In this document: positions 1-14,937 of the stretch, one piece after another
Layout of the letters: each line of letters opens with the position of its first letter
How positions within the stretch are numbered: the first letter of the stretch is position 1
From: Saccoglossus kowalevskii
Lineage: Eukaryota; Hemichordata; Enteropneusta; Harrimaniidae
Reading direction: 5' to 3'
Assembly (NCBI RefSeq): GCF_000003605.2
Contig: NW_003145293.1
Span: 230,861 to 294,860, forward strand
DNA: 64,000 nucleotides
The notes under the pieces: generated by a model
The model's input: only the letters and a program-made list of their open reading frames with translations
Told to the model about the DNA's origin: nothing
Database searches by the model: none
Program-made: the position numbers and the translations under genes

Positions 1-300
1 AAATTTGTGAAAGATATTCTAACTCACACCATTCATAGAAAACCTTCTCTGACTTCAGTTATCACCAACCCTCCATGACCGACGACACTTTATGTACTTT
101 ATGATTCCGTACATTTTAACGGGTTCCCAATATGGGTATCATTAGTGTACCGTAATTTTAAAAGAGATTCCCGTAAATGATGTTCTTTATTGTAAATGTT
201 TTGATAATATTCTACTTGTTCTTGCTACGGTGACTGAGAATTGCATTGATAATTTATTGCACATTAAAAAATGAGGGAACGAATAATTAGCGGAGATAAA

Positions 301-532
<232 letters not shown>

Positions 533-2359
533 CATAGCGGGAAAACGGCCAAACTGGGTGTAATGATCGAAGCTCAGCCATTTAATCTTTTGACGGTTCA
601 TGTCCAATTGCATGAGAACTAATAAATATTACAGAGGTGATATATGTTTCAATGACTAAATAATAGCTACCAAGGGATATAACATTTTATTTCGTATGTT
701 GCACCATACAGGGACAAAAGAACTTTGTTCGTACCCCCGTGTGTATTGTGTGTACTTTATATACCATTACATGTACCAGGCTGTGTTCTTGAGTATGCAA
801 TGTATGTTGGGAAAGCGGTTTGATATTTAAAAAACAAAACTTCAAGTTTGAAGTCATTTCAAATTGAACAACACATAACAAACAATGTGTACACTTCAGG
901 TAGGTCCTAGCGGATATGACGCCTGTTATAGTATATCCAATTCTATTACCTGCAAAAGAATGGCGGATAGAAGCCATCGAATTATAAATCAAACGCCTGA
1001 CCCTTGTGTCAAAATTGAAGACCACACAAAATAAACAGACACTTGAAGACAAAAGAAAAAACCACAAGGACCAACTCCCGCGAAAGGTTTCTTTGCCGCA
1101 GGGCCGAAGCGAAATAAATCCCGTCCACTCTCCGCTGACGATGCAAATTACACTGCATCCACCTCCAGGGTGTGTCCACTGGAGAAAAAAAACGGAAACA
1201 CCAGCAGCAGACGTACATTTTGACCTCGATGAAAGTTAAATTTTCGCATGTCGACTGACAGCTGACGATGGCGTCTATCATTGGATAATCAGACGACTAG
1301 TTGCTCCGTTCTCTATATTTTATAACCCCTATACGGTTTGATAACAATCATTTACGCTTCAATCCATAGCAAGAAAACTCGAGTTGCATGCATGCTCGAT
1401 CAGACACAATCCATCGGTAAATAGCGCACGAAGTGACATCTACATGTGTATGCACGTACAGTTGTCAAATCTCTAGGGAGCAAAGGTCATCATACAACTA
1501 GCCTACAACACACATCAAGTCAAATGAATCCTTTAATGTGCTCTCAAATCTCTTCAACCAAATATTGTGAGACCTCGGTTTCCTGGGGAGTCCGATTCGG
1601 GTCACATAATGGGTTGTCGTGTTGTTGGCTGTAGAAATATATTTTTAAACTGCCACCCGTATTGAAATAGACTTTCATTTTTAAAATGTCCAGGGGTATT
1701 TTATTCTCGTCCTAGTTTCTCAGCCTCGGTTCAGGGCAGTGTCTACTGTCGAGTTCATTTATATTGACGCTTAAGATCGGGGGAAATTCAACGCAATACG
1801 CAAAGAATTGAAAAACAGTTGAATGTGTTCGCAATGACCAAATTAAAAAAAACGAGCAAACTAGTCGTTTGTGATGTTGCTTGTTCAATCTAGTGTCTAT
1901 TAAATATTTATACCAAAATGACGATTGAAGTTAGATAATTACTTCAGCTTCAAACACGCTTAATACTTAAGAAAAAGTGGACCCATAAAGAAAGCACAGA
2001 ACAGGCAAGTCCAGTGGGCAAACTACTGCCGTGTGACGAATGAAGAAAACGGAAACATCGATATCGGGAAGCGTTGGGCTACGATTTTCAACATAAATAA
2101 TTGACAGTTGAACTCATAACATGTTTGCACCATGTGAAGTTTTTTTCATATGGATGCAGTGCGAATGGAGAAATTGATGGATACATTCGCAAGGTACTAA
2201 AAGTCAGTTAGTTACTGCATCACTTTTTGTGGTATTTTGTTCAACGACGTAGTGAACAAAAAGACATGGGTGTCGAAGGGGTGGAATTAATTAAACCTCG
2301 GCACAAATCAATAATTAGCTCGTATTGCTTGAGCAACTTTGTTTCTGTGTACCTATGCA
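533..2359. other. Non-coding stretch
   Basis: Only short frames without recognisable domains are seen, the longest 126 codons on the minus strand. One exact octamer lies at 1141-1148. Confidence 0.6.
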
Positions 2360-2560
2360 TTGCATCGCAGGCATGCGTTTAGGCATGGCGGTGCTGGTCA
2401 CGTAGTGGTGTGACAGTTTTCTTAGACACACTTGTTCAAATATCACGTCAAAGCGCGGTGGTCGTCGCGCAGCGCGTGTTCGAATTTCATGTAAATAAAC
2501 AATGTATTTTACACGCGTTGTATACGTCGCTATGAGTCCCATATCGAATAGGACTTTTAC
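2360..2560 (+). repeat. Dispersed repeat family A, copy 1
   Basis: This block aligns in the same orientation with 61905-62110. The two share TTTTACACGCGTTGTATACG exactly (2507-2526 here, 62070-62089 there), preceded by similar sequence over about 80 bp (AAAGCGC, then GTCGT.GCA.CG, then AATTTCA.GTAAA). Further upstream GTGCTGGTCACGTAGTGG pairs with a diverged GTTGCTAACATACAGTGG. The latter and GTGTTCGAATTTC resemble tRNA-type A and B boxes, but the spacing of about 75 bp is long. I cannot name the family; a SINE or short non-autonomous element is likely. The ends are approximate. Confidence 0.65.
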
Positions 2561-3085
2561 ACGACGACTGCCGCCCTTTAACATTCAGCAACTCCACTGA
2601 GAGATTTATTTTTGCTGTAAAAAATGAATTGTCGAACAGTCAGTTCTTGAGCGTGTAAACACAAGAACAGACCGTTTTTGACTCATTCAAATGTACAGCA
2701 TAATTCTGAAAAGTTATCGTAACAAATAAGGTCAAAACCAACAGTGCTAAACTGGTCAACGTTTTTTTTTTTTTAATGTGGTTCAAGAGCTACGTATGAA
2801 CTTGAAAGCGTTTCCAAACAAAACATATCTCCGCCAGGAAGCTGCCCTTTTGAAATTTTGGTTGATTCTTCCTGTGCAACTAATGGTGTCCCGGACAACT
2901 CCTTGCGATTATTTTTTTCATTCAGGTTACTTTTTAAACCCCCATCGGTTCAGCGGACTCAGCTGCGCTCACCTAATCGGGGGTCGCGGAGGAACGTCCA
3001 GGAAGCTCTTGGCGGCGCTGTCTTATCACGGAATTCCCCTGTCTTCAGCGAGTGATTGACATCCCCTCTGGGTAGCTTTTAGTAT

Positions 3086-3119
3086 CTACCAGCCCGCTGG
3101 TAGTATGAATCATGATTCA
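3086..3119. other. Two adjacent perfect palindromes
   Basis: CTACCAGC-CC-GCTGGTAG (3086-3103) is followed two bases later by the perfect 14-bp palindrome TGAATCATGATTCA (3106-3119). It may be a dimeric protein-binding site. No gene is adjacent, and no factor can be named. Confidence 0.4.
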
Positions 3120-4613
3120 CTGTACAAACCATCTTTAGGAACGTGATGTTATCGAAGATTTCTGTCCGATTCTGTTATCCGTGAATTATGAACAACCCTC
3201 TGTCCAAGATCAGCATCACTAACCACCACCTATGTAGCTCTCAGGATGTTTTGCTTACCCGTCATGCAGTGCTGCACTCTAGACCACATTATTCCATTAG
3301 GATCTGCGAAAATATCGCCCGTTTTCAAACTAAACATTAATATATTTTTTATCATTATATGATAAAATTAAAGAATGCAAATGAGAACAATCCAAACACA
3401 TGCAATGTACATATCTGTATGCCGACTCTTGGCGGGACATACTCATGAGTGCTCTGGGATTGAAGATGAATTGGCATCGAAATATGCGCTAGTGTGAAAC
3501 ATCCTCATTAGTAATCTCTGAGGAACATTATTTTTTCCGAAATAAATGCCACCCAAGAATGCCCGGTTAAAAATTGATCATATTTACCAGCAATGCTCAA
3601 TATTTGTGTTTTTTTTACTAAATATAGTAAGAGTATACCAATAAAATATGATTTTTGAGGGTGAAGGGTGACTTAGGCATACAAAGGACTCGTCGATGTA
3701 TGGTACTCTCATATTATGCTATATAATATTAGAGCGGCATATATAGTGTGATATGGCACATGAGAATACCTCTCTTTTGAACCGTATATCCTATAGTAGA
3801 AACGAACGCGCCTCTTCCGATAGGATTCAATATCACCAGTAGTTGTCGGGTGTAATTATGCCAGTCACGGCGAAGTGCTCGCGACGCCCCCCAACCCCCC
3901 TATAATTCCCAGCCGTCAAGGATAAGCTTACATTTTAATCGAACAATGTCAAACTGAAATACCGGTGTAAGCAGGTACGATGTTTCGAGCGAGAGATCAG
4001 AGAGACGCGCTATCGCTATTATCAAGATCGCACCTGGCAAGCGTTTGAATATGTTAGCACTTCTCGCTGCCACAACTCGATATCTCCAGCCTATCAGAAG
4101 CATATTACTCCAAATTGAAATCGACAGGGGAAATATATCCCACTTCATATTCCGTTCAACACCAACAAATCCAACTTCACAAGTATCCGTGTTTAACAAA
4201 TCAACGAGTAATATACAACGTTAATGCGTTTGATTTCACTTTAGCTTGAGTTAATACCAACTTAACGCACGCTGAACAAGACTAGGAAATCCACACCCCA
4301 TGTCCGTTGCAGCGTTAGTATCAAGCCGACAATCTGGTTCATTTCCTAAAACAATGTGCGGCCATGTATAATGCATCACCTCTTCGCGGTGGTGGATGGC
4401 AATAGCGTAAATAATAACAACTCACGCGAATTCGCAACTGAGGGCGGTATCACTGGAGAAAAATATTACGAGAAATTGTAATCCAAAGTTTTCACCAACA
4501 TCTATAGTTTTCATTTCATTAGTAATGAGCTTTTCAACTCAAGGCAAATTTATCTCGTTTTTTTGTTGGTTTTAACTTGATACCTCTCCTGAATCATTTC
4601 ATGCTATTCGCAA

Positions 4614-4747
4614 GTGTCAGTGCTGGCATATAGTGCGCTTTACCAAAGACAACGTATTCCAGTTTGGGACTACGTGACAGGGCTGTAATGGCATTATAAT
4701 GCGCTATCCTGGCATCAACCAGGCACGGTCGAACACAGGCACCTGTG
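4614..4747 (-). repeat. Dispersed repeat family B, copy 1
   Basis: Bases 4701-4747 match 49451-49497 with 5 differences in 47, and TTTGGGACTACGTGA (4663-4677) is identical to 49386-49400. Both copies keep the same order of blocks; the other copy carries about 30 extra bases between them. On the minus strand GTGTTCGACC resembles a degraded RNA polymerase III B box, so a SINE read on that strand is possible. The family is not recognised, and the outer ends are uncertain. Confidence 0.65.
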
Positions 4748-6685
4748 AACCTTAACAAACTTGAGGTAGCTAGTGAATAAATCTATGCTGAAATGTCGTA
4801 GCAATGTCGTAATACCAATACGCTCTCGCATGTTGAGCAACGATACAACTCGCGGCGTTCGTCCTTAATTTATATTCCCCTATTATGTATCATACACAAT
4901 AAACCTTTACGCAAAACACAGGAACTTGTTTTCTATTCTGTCTAAAATAACGAAACAAAGACAACGCAACGTCAACATATATTAACATGCTCGTGTTCTT
5001 CCAACCTTTCCACCATCGGAAAGTGCCAAGGCTTCATTTCTTTCTTTTGTGTTTACATGGAGACCATCTATTCCCCCCCCCCGACATTCCCCCCAGTTCC
5101 ATCATCCATTGCAAGAACCTCCAGCGGGCAACATCTATTTTATGTATATACAATCGTTGGAGGGGACCCACATATTGCCTATCACTTCTCCACTGATATC
5201 ATCAGTGGTATCGGGCACGTACCCCCACCTTACATTAGCTATGACCCTCTCTCATCGACAATGAATTTCTTATAAATAACATATATCTTTATAGCACTAA
5301 TAATGCTCATGGGTGACATTTAAAACAAAAATGTATTTATTAACGTTAACATGTTCTCCATGCGAGAAGTTGGATCTCCTTTCTTCCTCGCCTAACCCCG
5401 CGGCTCCCTTCATTTCAATACTGCCTCGCATAATTAAGACAATAATCTAAAATTCAAACGAATGTACGCCAACGGGTAGTGTGGTTTTAGATGATGTGGA
5501 GAGAAGAAGAGGGATTGGGGACAGGGTGACGGAGATTCCGGCAACTGACAACTTCACAACAACGTATTACATCGACAATGTATTAGAAAACACGGTCCTG
5601 CTTTTATCTGCCTGGGTATTTGCTGTTAATTAACAATACAGAGCAAGTTTTATCAAATTTCAGGCTGATTTCATCTTTTCAATTATGAACTCTTTCCTGT
5701 TTAGTAAGATGCATCACACTCACTTTCCGCACGAACTGTATTCCAGCTGGAGGTAGAATAGTCCTCAAATGGGGTTTTAATATATATATATATATTCCTT
5801 GTCAATGCCATTCACCTCGTTTTAATTAATAAAATATGTCTTATTATAAAAACGATGTAATAAAACATTCATATGAGATGTTATGAATTCTAGGGTGGCG
5901 ATGTTGGATTTCTATAAATAAATGATGAAACCATACACTATCAATAATATGAGGGAGACTTGTACATTGCACACGTGAGGTTCAGGAGACACTCCAAACG
6001 TCACCCATCCGAAAATTGTTACCAATTCAGTGACTCTGTCAATTCCCAGGAAGCGGGAGAATGTATACACTAGAGAGAAACAAAACACGTTTTAACTGGC
6101 TTCGGTTAAGTGACAATAGAACGGAACTTCCTTGGTTATCAATTTCTCACCGCGCAAGGGCAACACAATCCGAGGCGGCAAAGCACTTATTTGACAAGAT
6201 TATTAATTACCCTTTAATTTCTTCGCCATCTCGTACATTATTAGTGTATGCAATATTTAGAACAATATTTCCATAGTTGTTAATATACTGAAATAGGAAC
6301 GACACATACTAATAACAGGTCAGAAACCGGAATATTTTAAAGGTAGATATGCATAAAAAAATTCCACATCGAATGTGTTAATCCAGCCTCTGTATTCCAT
6401 GATAATCGCGTCATTACAATGAGATTAATCCGAGCCCCTGAACCGATAAAAAACATTTTATGTTTGTAGCGGTGTCACCGGTGCAAAGTTGCGATGACAA
6501 CATTAGCAGTCAAGTTTATATTTAATTCCAAGAATCCGGGCAATGGAAATAAGGTACAAAGATTATACATTTGAGACGCATGTATCGATAAGACAATTCA
6601 TTGTAGGTTTTCGGCTACCTGACCTACGCCATGATGTAACTTTACATCCATTGTTATGTATGGTAATCAGTGCATGCACATTTTT

Positions 6686-6702
6686 ATGCAAATTATGTAA
6701 AT
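6686..6702 (+). promoter_or_regulatory. Tandem octamer sites
   Basis: An exact octamer ATGCAAAT (6686-6693) is followed after one base by the near-octamer ATGTAAAT (6695-6702), preceded by the palindrome GTGCATGCAC. Other exact octamers are at 1141-1148, 3375-3382, 32361-32368, 41889-41896, 47049-47056 (minus), 53752-53759 (minus) and 57369-57376. Confidence 0.3.
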
Positions 6703-8256
6703 AAGGCGGTTTATGATTTATGTATTAATGAGTCAACCCAACGATGATCGCATTCAAGTTGAGCATGTTCATCAATATCAAATAGCTAGACAAATGATGA
6801 ATGGCTAGAACACAACAATAATCTTGTTTTGGCGCGAAAGACGATTTATGATTTAACTATGAGAAATCATGCACTGTAGCCTAATCTCGATCTTTGCGAT
6901 AAAAAAAAAAATCAGCGAACAATGATTTATTATTTTCCAAATTACTCAATATTTTTCAAATCCTTTGTTCAGTTTTTAGTGGTGTTTTAGCGGTTTCAGT
7001 GAATTTTATGGTAACAACTCAAAATGAAACTCATTACAATTGTTAGAAGATCTGCATGACGAAGAACACAACAACAAACAAACTCGAAATTGTACGATTT
7101 ATTTTTGGCAAAAAAACAAAACAAACACATATATTGTCTTTCAATGAAATGTTTATTATTATTTTCACCTCAAAGTGATGAATTGACGTTTCACTAAAAC
7201 CATGGAAACAAGGCTTTAATTTAAAGTATATATAAAGAAGACGAGAATCTCTCGGTGTGTGGATGGCTCGACTGAATTAAGGTTTGCGTCGACAATGAAT
7301 ACACCCAACCTAAATCCAAACAAATTATGTTCGGACTGTTAGTTTATGCACATCTGAAACGGTCAATTTTCTATTAATACACTCTACGAGAAAACGACTT
7401 CCACTTTGTGTTGTAGGTATTTTTTTTTAAATTATACGAATAGTTTTTGTGGCTACGCTGATGCACTCAGTTGTTTAAACGATGAACAAAAATAAAGGAA
7501 TTATGTAAGATTGTTTTAGCTCTTGGGAGAGAAATTATCTGACGATATGTTCTGCACAAATTGAATTGTTTTGAGTCATAACACAAAAATACACCAGTCT
7601 GTGATAAGTAATGTAAATATGTAATTATGAAGATGGAAATATTTTAGTTGCCCAAAAAATCAAAACAAACTTTAAAATGTATGTAAGGCAAAGGAATTGT
7701 TACGTAATTTCAAATTGTTGTAAAATAAATAAACGAACAAATATATTTATTAAAACAAATCAAGTTCTATTCTATACAAAAATAAAGCAGGCAACCTTTA
7801 ATCTTTTTTTTTCTCCAAAATTCGTCATGCTTGAAAGAGTGCTATTTTTACTTTTCCGCGCGAGTCAATCGACAATTCCATTCGAATCTCGGGAACCATA
7901 AAATTTCGTAGCACTCTGGAGTGTTCAGCAAACGCCATAAATCATCACGACCCCATCAAAATGAACACGAACGACATAAATATTTCAAACCCCTTCCAGA
8001 TGGAACCACACTCATGTCTGTCAAATACAGGTCGTGTTCTTTCCTCTCTGCCTCTCTATGTCTCGATGGGGAAAAAAGAGAGGGACCTACACATATTATT
8101 GCCGAGTGCGGACCTTCCTACTTGGGGTAGTTTAATGTGGTTTGTTAACATGGGGGTGCTTTAATTTTATTGTGGTTCAGCTGCGTTGCTACGGAATGCG
8201 AGTGAAAAAATAAATATATACCACATCGCGGCTGTACAGATTTCAGTCTCGCTGAC

Positions 8257-8278
8257 CTGGAAACGAGGCGGCCATCTT
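8257..8278 (-). promoter_or_regulatory. YY1-type motif with ATG and donor-like site
   Basis: On the minus strand CCAAGATGGCCGCC is a strong YY1-type match. Its ATG (8275-8273) opens a six-codon frame MAASFP that runs into CCAG|GTCAGC, a splice-donor-like junction with GT at 8256-8255. This is the layout of a very short first exon, but no downstream exon was recognised. Confidence 0.2.
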
Positions 8279-11200
8279 GGCTGGGTGTATATTGAATTGC
8301 TACCGCTAATTGTTACCCAGCGTAGCTCCCTTAAATCAGACAGGCATGGAGAAGCGTGGATGCGTAAAGAAAACGACGCCTTCTGAAGATAAAACCCAAG
8401 TCGCAGAGCGAAATCATAGCATAATCTCTTCCCTGGCCGTCTGATAAGCTGAGAAGCGAGAGATGAAATTTACACCTGCATGAACATTATGATGACATGT
8501 TACATCTCTGTTGTACATTTCACCGATCTCATTTGGGGCTGCGAAATGCGATTCAAAATTAACGTCATTCCGTGCCGCGCACTGGTCTGACACTTTGCGT
8601 ATTTTACACGGAGACTTTAACACATTATTCGTTTTTTTCAACTCTTAGAAGGAAGCGCTACACAATTGGGAGAATTGTGTTTACAAATCGTGCATGCATG
8701 AGTAACTAACAAGACTGGGTTGAAATAACAGGGTTGGGGACAACATACTGGTGTTATATTCGCACTTTTGGCCTGCAAACACCTTTGTTCCTTGCCACTT
8801 AAGGTAGAATCAGCTGTCGGCAGATTCGATGCAACCTTATAATTTCATATCTCGTAAAAAAAAGTCACGCGACACTTTGCCGTGGCCTGATCAGCACAGC
8901 ACGTGAAAAACAGCGACACACGGCGGAATGAGCCTTTTTAGAAATTCATCCCGGCGCGTTTTGTCGATTGTTGTTTCTGCGTACACGAACCTCTTTGTAT
9001 TCCGTCAAGAAAATTATTGAAACGTCGATTTTGGGGGGATAACCGTAAATTGGATGAATGATCATAATCGAGGCCTAAAGTATAGAGCAAACAGCCTACA
9101 GGCATGCTATATATATATATACACACACAGTGTGCGAATTTCATCATCTCGATGAAATGAACGCCTAGAAAACTGAACATTCGCGGTACTCTATGGCTTT
9201 ATACGTTAGAAAAAAATCTAGTAATATTCTTATCATTTGGATTATAAAGATTGACATGTTGAAAAGGAAAACAAAGAAACATTTTTTTTTTAAAAGAGAC
9301 TATTTTTTTGTAAATTTATGGTAATACAGCCTTGTGTTAACCCATATATTGGTGTGTACAAGCGTAATTCCCGGTCAACGTTGAGTATTATCGATGTGTA
9401 TTATTATAATTTGTGAACATTATAATTACAATAAAACAGCAAATATTCTGTTTTAGTTGAGCATGAAATATCCCTACCGACAACTAAAGTAACATCATTA
9501 AATAACGAAGTGAAAACAAGAACTTGGATTTCCGTCAAATGTTTAACTGGAATGATTTGGGACCCTGGTATTCTTCTCCCTGTGTGCAGATAGTATGATT
9601 TATAAACGACGATACCGAGTATGTTGCAAAATCATTATTAGAAAAGGGGTTTGTGATTTTTATCGATGCTTTCCTAAAGACCGGTAGCTGATGTAAGTAC
9701 ACACCCCGCAAGGCACCATCTTGTAGAAGTAGTAACAGAACGCATTTTTTGTGTTATTATTAAAGAAGAAATTCACCAGGGAAAGCAGAAAAGTTGTGAA
9801 ATCGGTAATTATTGTTGAATTTGTTGACGATGCACAAGGGATATCACATTCAGAGGTGGCAAACGACGTATGATTTTAAAGCAAAAAAAAATACTTTGAG
9901 TGAGAAATTTGAACCTCGTGGAAATGAACCCGCGATGTTGACACTGAATTTGGCATAATTGTTTGTAGATGTGGTTGGAGGTATTACATGTTAATGATAG
10001 GAGTATTTCACCAGGTGGATTATAGGTGCATCTTGAGTATATTGTGAATGGACATTATGAAAACTATAAACAATGAAAAGAAAATAATCCCCGCGATCCA
10101 GTATATTAGAAACAGACATCCCTGTAATTTCTTTAAATTGTAGATTTCGGTGTAAAAATGGACATATCTTGCATTCAATTTCTGAGAGTGGTCTGCAATA
10201 CTACCAATCCGAATTTCTCATAGATATACATAAAGTGATATATCCTATGAAACCCTGTATAATGTCCATTTAACAATAGTTTGCATGGTATTATTGACAG
10301 GAATAAATTATGCACATTTCGTTCACTTTCAAAGGTAAATATGTTTCATACATAATCATACAAAGTGTCAGGCGAATGCGGAAGACTTTTTTTTGACTGA
10401 AACTGAACAAGTGAGTGAAGTGTTGTCAATTTCAGTGCAATATGGAAATCGTCCAAGTGACTCACATTAAGCGCGGACGGGTTATATGGGTAGCTCTGAC
10501 AACCGGCAACATCACAGGAAATCGAATGAAAAATTCATAACAATTTGGATGAACGCGTCACAAGGCAACGACTATTCCACCGTCGTGTTTTACCTCGCAA
10601 GTCAAGCGAGTTTTCACCTCTGTGACGAAGGGGCAGAAATGTTACACCAATCATACTGCGCGTCGTGTAAGAACTGACAACGACACTATATTCTAAGCTG
10701 TGCATTTCATAACTCTCTCGACGACTGGTTTGTGAAATGTACTTATTAAGGCAACCACCGAATATACACGGCTCGTTGTAATCTGAAAGTCGAGTGCATT
10801 CATAAAGTTGAAGTGTATAAAACACAGAATTTGTTCAAGTGTCATGAAATGTAGTTCTGTTTTGTTCAGTCGCCATCCTTCCCGAGTGAGTTTTGACCAA
10901 CTCAGCAACCAAAGAACCGTTCGGCTGATCTGAACTGCGTTCCCCCACGGGTGTAATAGTCCCACGTGGTATCCACTGCACACTAACAGAAATGTACATG
11001 TAGATTAATTACCTTACGTATTTCAAGACGTTCCGCCAGTCCTTAAAAGATTTGGTGGTAGCCATGATCCGATGAGCGTTCCACACTCGAGGGCAGCTCC
11101 TTTTGAACGGTCGACAGTTTGTTTGCAGTTTGCTGTTCACAACCAAGGACCCTCTTTGGACACAAAGGCGTCCATTGTGTCAGGTGTCTCTTCTGAACCA

Positions 11201-14200
11201 AACAATGGGGACTGAATGGCGCAAGGCATGAGTGAAAATTGTGTGCACTATTGACTGCATGTCTCCGACCCGTATTGGGAACACAACAGCGCTGTTCTAA
11301 TGCAAAGCAACCCGTAATGTTATACACCACTGCATTGAAAATAGCGGCGTGAACAAAATTGCTTCTTGATATAAATTGTATGCATCATCGCTACATGCAT
11401 AGTGTATGAGACTCCACATAACTTAAATGGCTAATTTCTGAGTTAGCGTTAAGTGAGCGCACTTCGGGAAACAATCCACAAGAAACATTACCCTCCCCCA
11501 CCCCCTCACCCACCCGCGTGACGCTTTTTTAGTCGCACACTTGGTTGCTGATAAACCCCTCTGTTTAAAAAAAAGCAAAGTCGCGGTATTTTGAGTGTTC
11601 TTTACGCCGGGCGACGAAGAACAATTCAACTAGTTCTGTATGGAACAAAGGCGTTCAAGCGGTGCTATTTGATAGCGTGTTTGTATTCCTGGTCTTATCC
11701 CCCCTTTACTCTGTAAGCTAGTCAGCGGTCCCGTCGTGCATAATTCAATTGCTCGCATATTGGCCGACTTTAGTCGGGAAGTCAGAGGAGAGTCAGCATG
11801 ATAGATGGCCCACCATGGTTGACCGACCGTCCTGTCCAAACACGGTCTACAGGTAAGTGATGGTCCAAATCGTATATGCCGGGACACCGACGCGCCAAGT
11901 TCTTACAGTTGGTTGAATTATGTTGTGTACCAGCTGCATTGGCTACAGAACAGCAGTGCCTTTACCTCCATACTGAAATGTGCCGTGCCCAATCGATCAA
12001 CTACCCCCAAAAAAAAATCCCTAGTATTTGTCCAACTTTCAACTCAAGTATTTTTTCAAGCACAGTACAAAGGAGTCAGTGTTCGCATTGGTATCGATCA
12101 GCACGGCAGGTAACAAGTCAATCTATATCGGCTAAAACTGACATCTTTTCGGGCGAAACAAAACTTCGAAAACGCAAAACGTGACCTGTATTTTTTTTTA
12201 CAAGTGCATTATGTTTATGCTGCGCACAAAAAGGCGATAATTACATGATGTACATGTACTCACTTGAAACGTCAATAAAATAATCAACTGATTCGTCATT
12301 ACTGTTTTTTTTTTTAATTTCTGTTAAATCATATACTATATCACGAATCGAACTTTTGTAAACAACATTAAACGCATTTTGCCATAAAAAGAAAATTATA
12401 ATTAGATTATAATGGCAATATCAATGTGCTTTGTTGTCATGATAAATTGCATCGAATTTTTAATTTTAAATATATCCAAAATACAAATAATATATGATTT
12501 TGATAAATTTCAACTCCGAGATTTAGCAGCGTGGCAAGAAAACAACGATGGGATCAGAAGAGGGACTGGTTATTCAAATTATCCCTTGAGCACGATGAGT
12601 GAATGGACGTATGGAAGGAGTAGTAAGGGTAACTGGCAGTGATTTATTTGGATTTCAAAGTAGAAAAGAAATAAAACTGTCATGTCTGATCAGTTCATTG
12701 TGAGGAAGTCTTGTAAACCTGGGTAGTCTTGTTGTGATTCGGTGGTGGGAACCAATTACTAATGTACACCCAAGACGCGACAAATATATTGCTTCATCGC
12801 ACATTGTGCCGTGAAAGCGGGACAAAAGCTCGTTCGCTAGTGATCATCTTCCCGAAACCCCCCTCCACCCACGCAGCAGCCGGAAATATTACCAGGGCGA
12901 TTAGCTCGTTGACTCAAATACGAGATCACATGATTTATATATGAATTATTCAGAAACTTTGTAATTTATATATATAATGATGTAATAAGGTATGTTTGGT
13001 GATAAAATATATACATTTTTAAAACACAAATCTAGACAAATTGACCGAATATCGTTTCGGTATCAATTAATTGGAATGTAAGTCAGCACATTTATGCATT
13101 TATTTAATGTTTATTTCCTTACTCGCTGTAATACTAATTCAGGTCCATCGCTGCCGCATTCAGTCGGCTGGGGTCTCTCTTCACGCTGTTGCAACAATCA
13201 ACGCTCTATCGCTATCACTTTCTGTCAGCAACGTGGAATCGAAAACTGTATCCGAACATCGATTTGTTTCTCAATGCTGCTATCGCCATGTCGGCTGTGA
13301 ATAAGTGATACTAGGAAGGGTCTGCCATTACATCGTAGTCGGTTAGTGTGAAATATTCGACACTGGTCACATACATAATAGTGGTTAAGACAAATAATAC
13401 CGAACCTAGTGGTGTGTGCTCTGACATGGCCCAGTAAACTAGAACAAGAAAAAAACCGCGATTTCCCATTACCGGCGATGATTGCGAGTTGCACCACGAT
13501 TTTTGAAAAAAAAAAGCAATTCATTTCTCCGCCTCCCAGCTCGGTGCCAAGATGTGGCCGCCCGGGAACAAGGAATTTCCGTTTCAGCTCCATCGCTCAC
13601 TAGATAAATGAGTTTCGGATACGGTGGAGTTACACCCTTTTGTGTGCATGTCGATCGGACAAGTAATTTTGATAGAGACAAAAATACGAATTCAGAACGA
13701 TACATACAATAAACACCACACACTCATTGCTTTGCTGTGAAATATTACGGTAGTTTTGAATTTATTCGTGAACGTTATTGTTGTTTTTGTGTGACTGAAA
13801 CGAACACAAACGCCCAGGAAAGGGTTGCTTCTTATCAACACGTTCTGCTGGTGAGAAATCCGACACCAACCAATCAGCTATGCAGACGGGCTATTGAGTC
13901 TGAACTCGTATTCTCTGTGTGTAATCATGCAATCGCAATCCCTGATATACACTACCGGTATTCGGTGGGGGTCACAGTTAAACAAAAATTGAGAAATTGA
14001 GTACACGCACGAAATATGTGCGCATATTCCTCATTTTCCTACTCTCGTCATTTGTATTATATACAAATTAATGAATTCTCACCGGGTGTTGAAATTCGTT
14101 TTTGTACGAATGTTTGCTTAGCTGTATCTTCAAAGGGAGAGTGAGAAAAAAGGACAATTTGTCAAAAGCGCGCCTTCTCTCTCCGAATATACTGTTAACG

Positions 14201-14857
14201 AGCAGAGATTTATCGCCATTAAAACATTTACACTTTTAGTTAAGTCTTTTTTACACTCATGACGATGTTGCACAGAAGTAGCATAAATAATCACACCGAG
14301 CATTTTCCCCGAAGTCCAAACAATTTTAGGATTTTGCTATAACTCTGGTCGGTGATTAACTCATTGCATGTACACGCAAACTGGTGAGCGCTGGTCGCGT
14401 ACTAGTGAAATGAAAATTTCCCCCCTGTACATGCCCATCATTATACATATCAATTCCGTGAATCCTCCTTGGAGAGGACTTTATCTTAATTTCTGCAACA
14501 TTTGGGGGTAATTTAAGATAATAGTGACGGCAAAACGATGGTGACTAGATGCCGCTCCGTTCTGAAGTGGGATACTTAATTCCCACGGAGGCGGAACTGA
14601 GGCGGTATCTTTTTAAAATCTCAGATGTTGAGTGGGTATTTCTATAGTGTAGACGGACATGTTGGTTTCACTGAAGATATTCAGACGTACACACATACAC
14701 ATAAATACTACAATGCTCTTGGGGAGCCCGGCCCAAAGCAAAAAGTACCCTGCACCCCAGACCGTAAAATAAACAACGTTTAACCCTATGTAAATATCCT
14801 CAATAAAATCAGGCTCGGGATGGAAATGAGTTGTAAAAAGAAACAAGAAATTTCTTT

Positions 14858-14867
14858 TGAATATTCA
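14858..14867. promoter_or_regulatory. Class III POU-type palindrome
   Basis: TGAATATTCA is a perfect palindrome containing GAATATTCA, which fits the GAATATKCA motif reported for Brn2-type factors. It lies 80 bp before the SINE-like element at 14938. Confidence 0.25.
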
Positions 14868-14937
14868 GGATCGGACCCCGCAGGTGCGAAAAAATACAAC
14901 CCTTTTCAACGTGACCGAAATCGAGCAACGCTTGGTG

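Larger units (their letters stand above)
2561..14937. other. Non-coding stretch, left flank
   Basis: AT-rich DNA with no recognisable coding frame. It holds the paired palindromes at 3086-3119, repeat B copy 1 (4614-4747), octamers at 3375 and 6686, the YY1-type motif at 8267-8278 and short TA runs. Frames of up to 122 codons around 10.5-13.7 kb overlap on both strands and show no family features. Confidence 0.6.
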
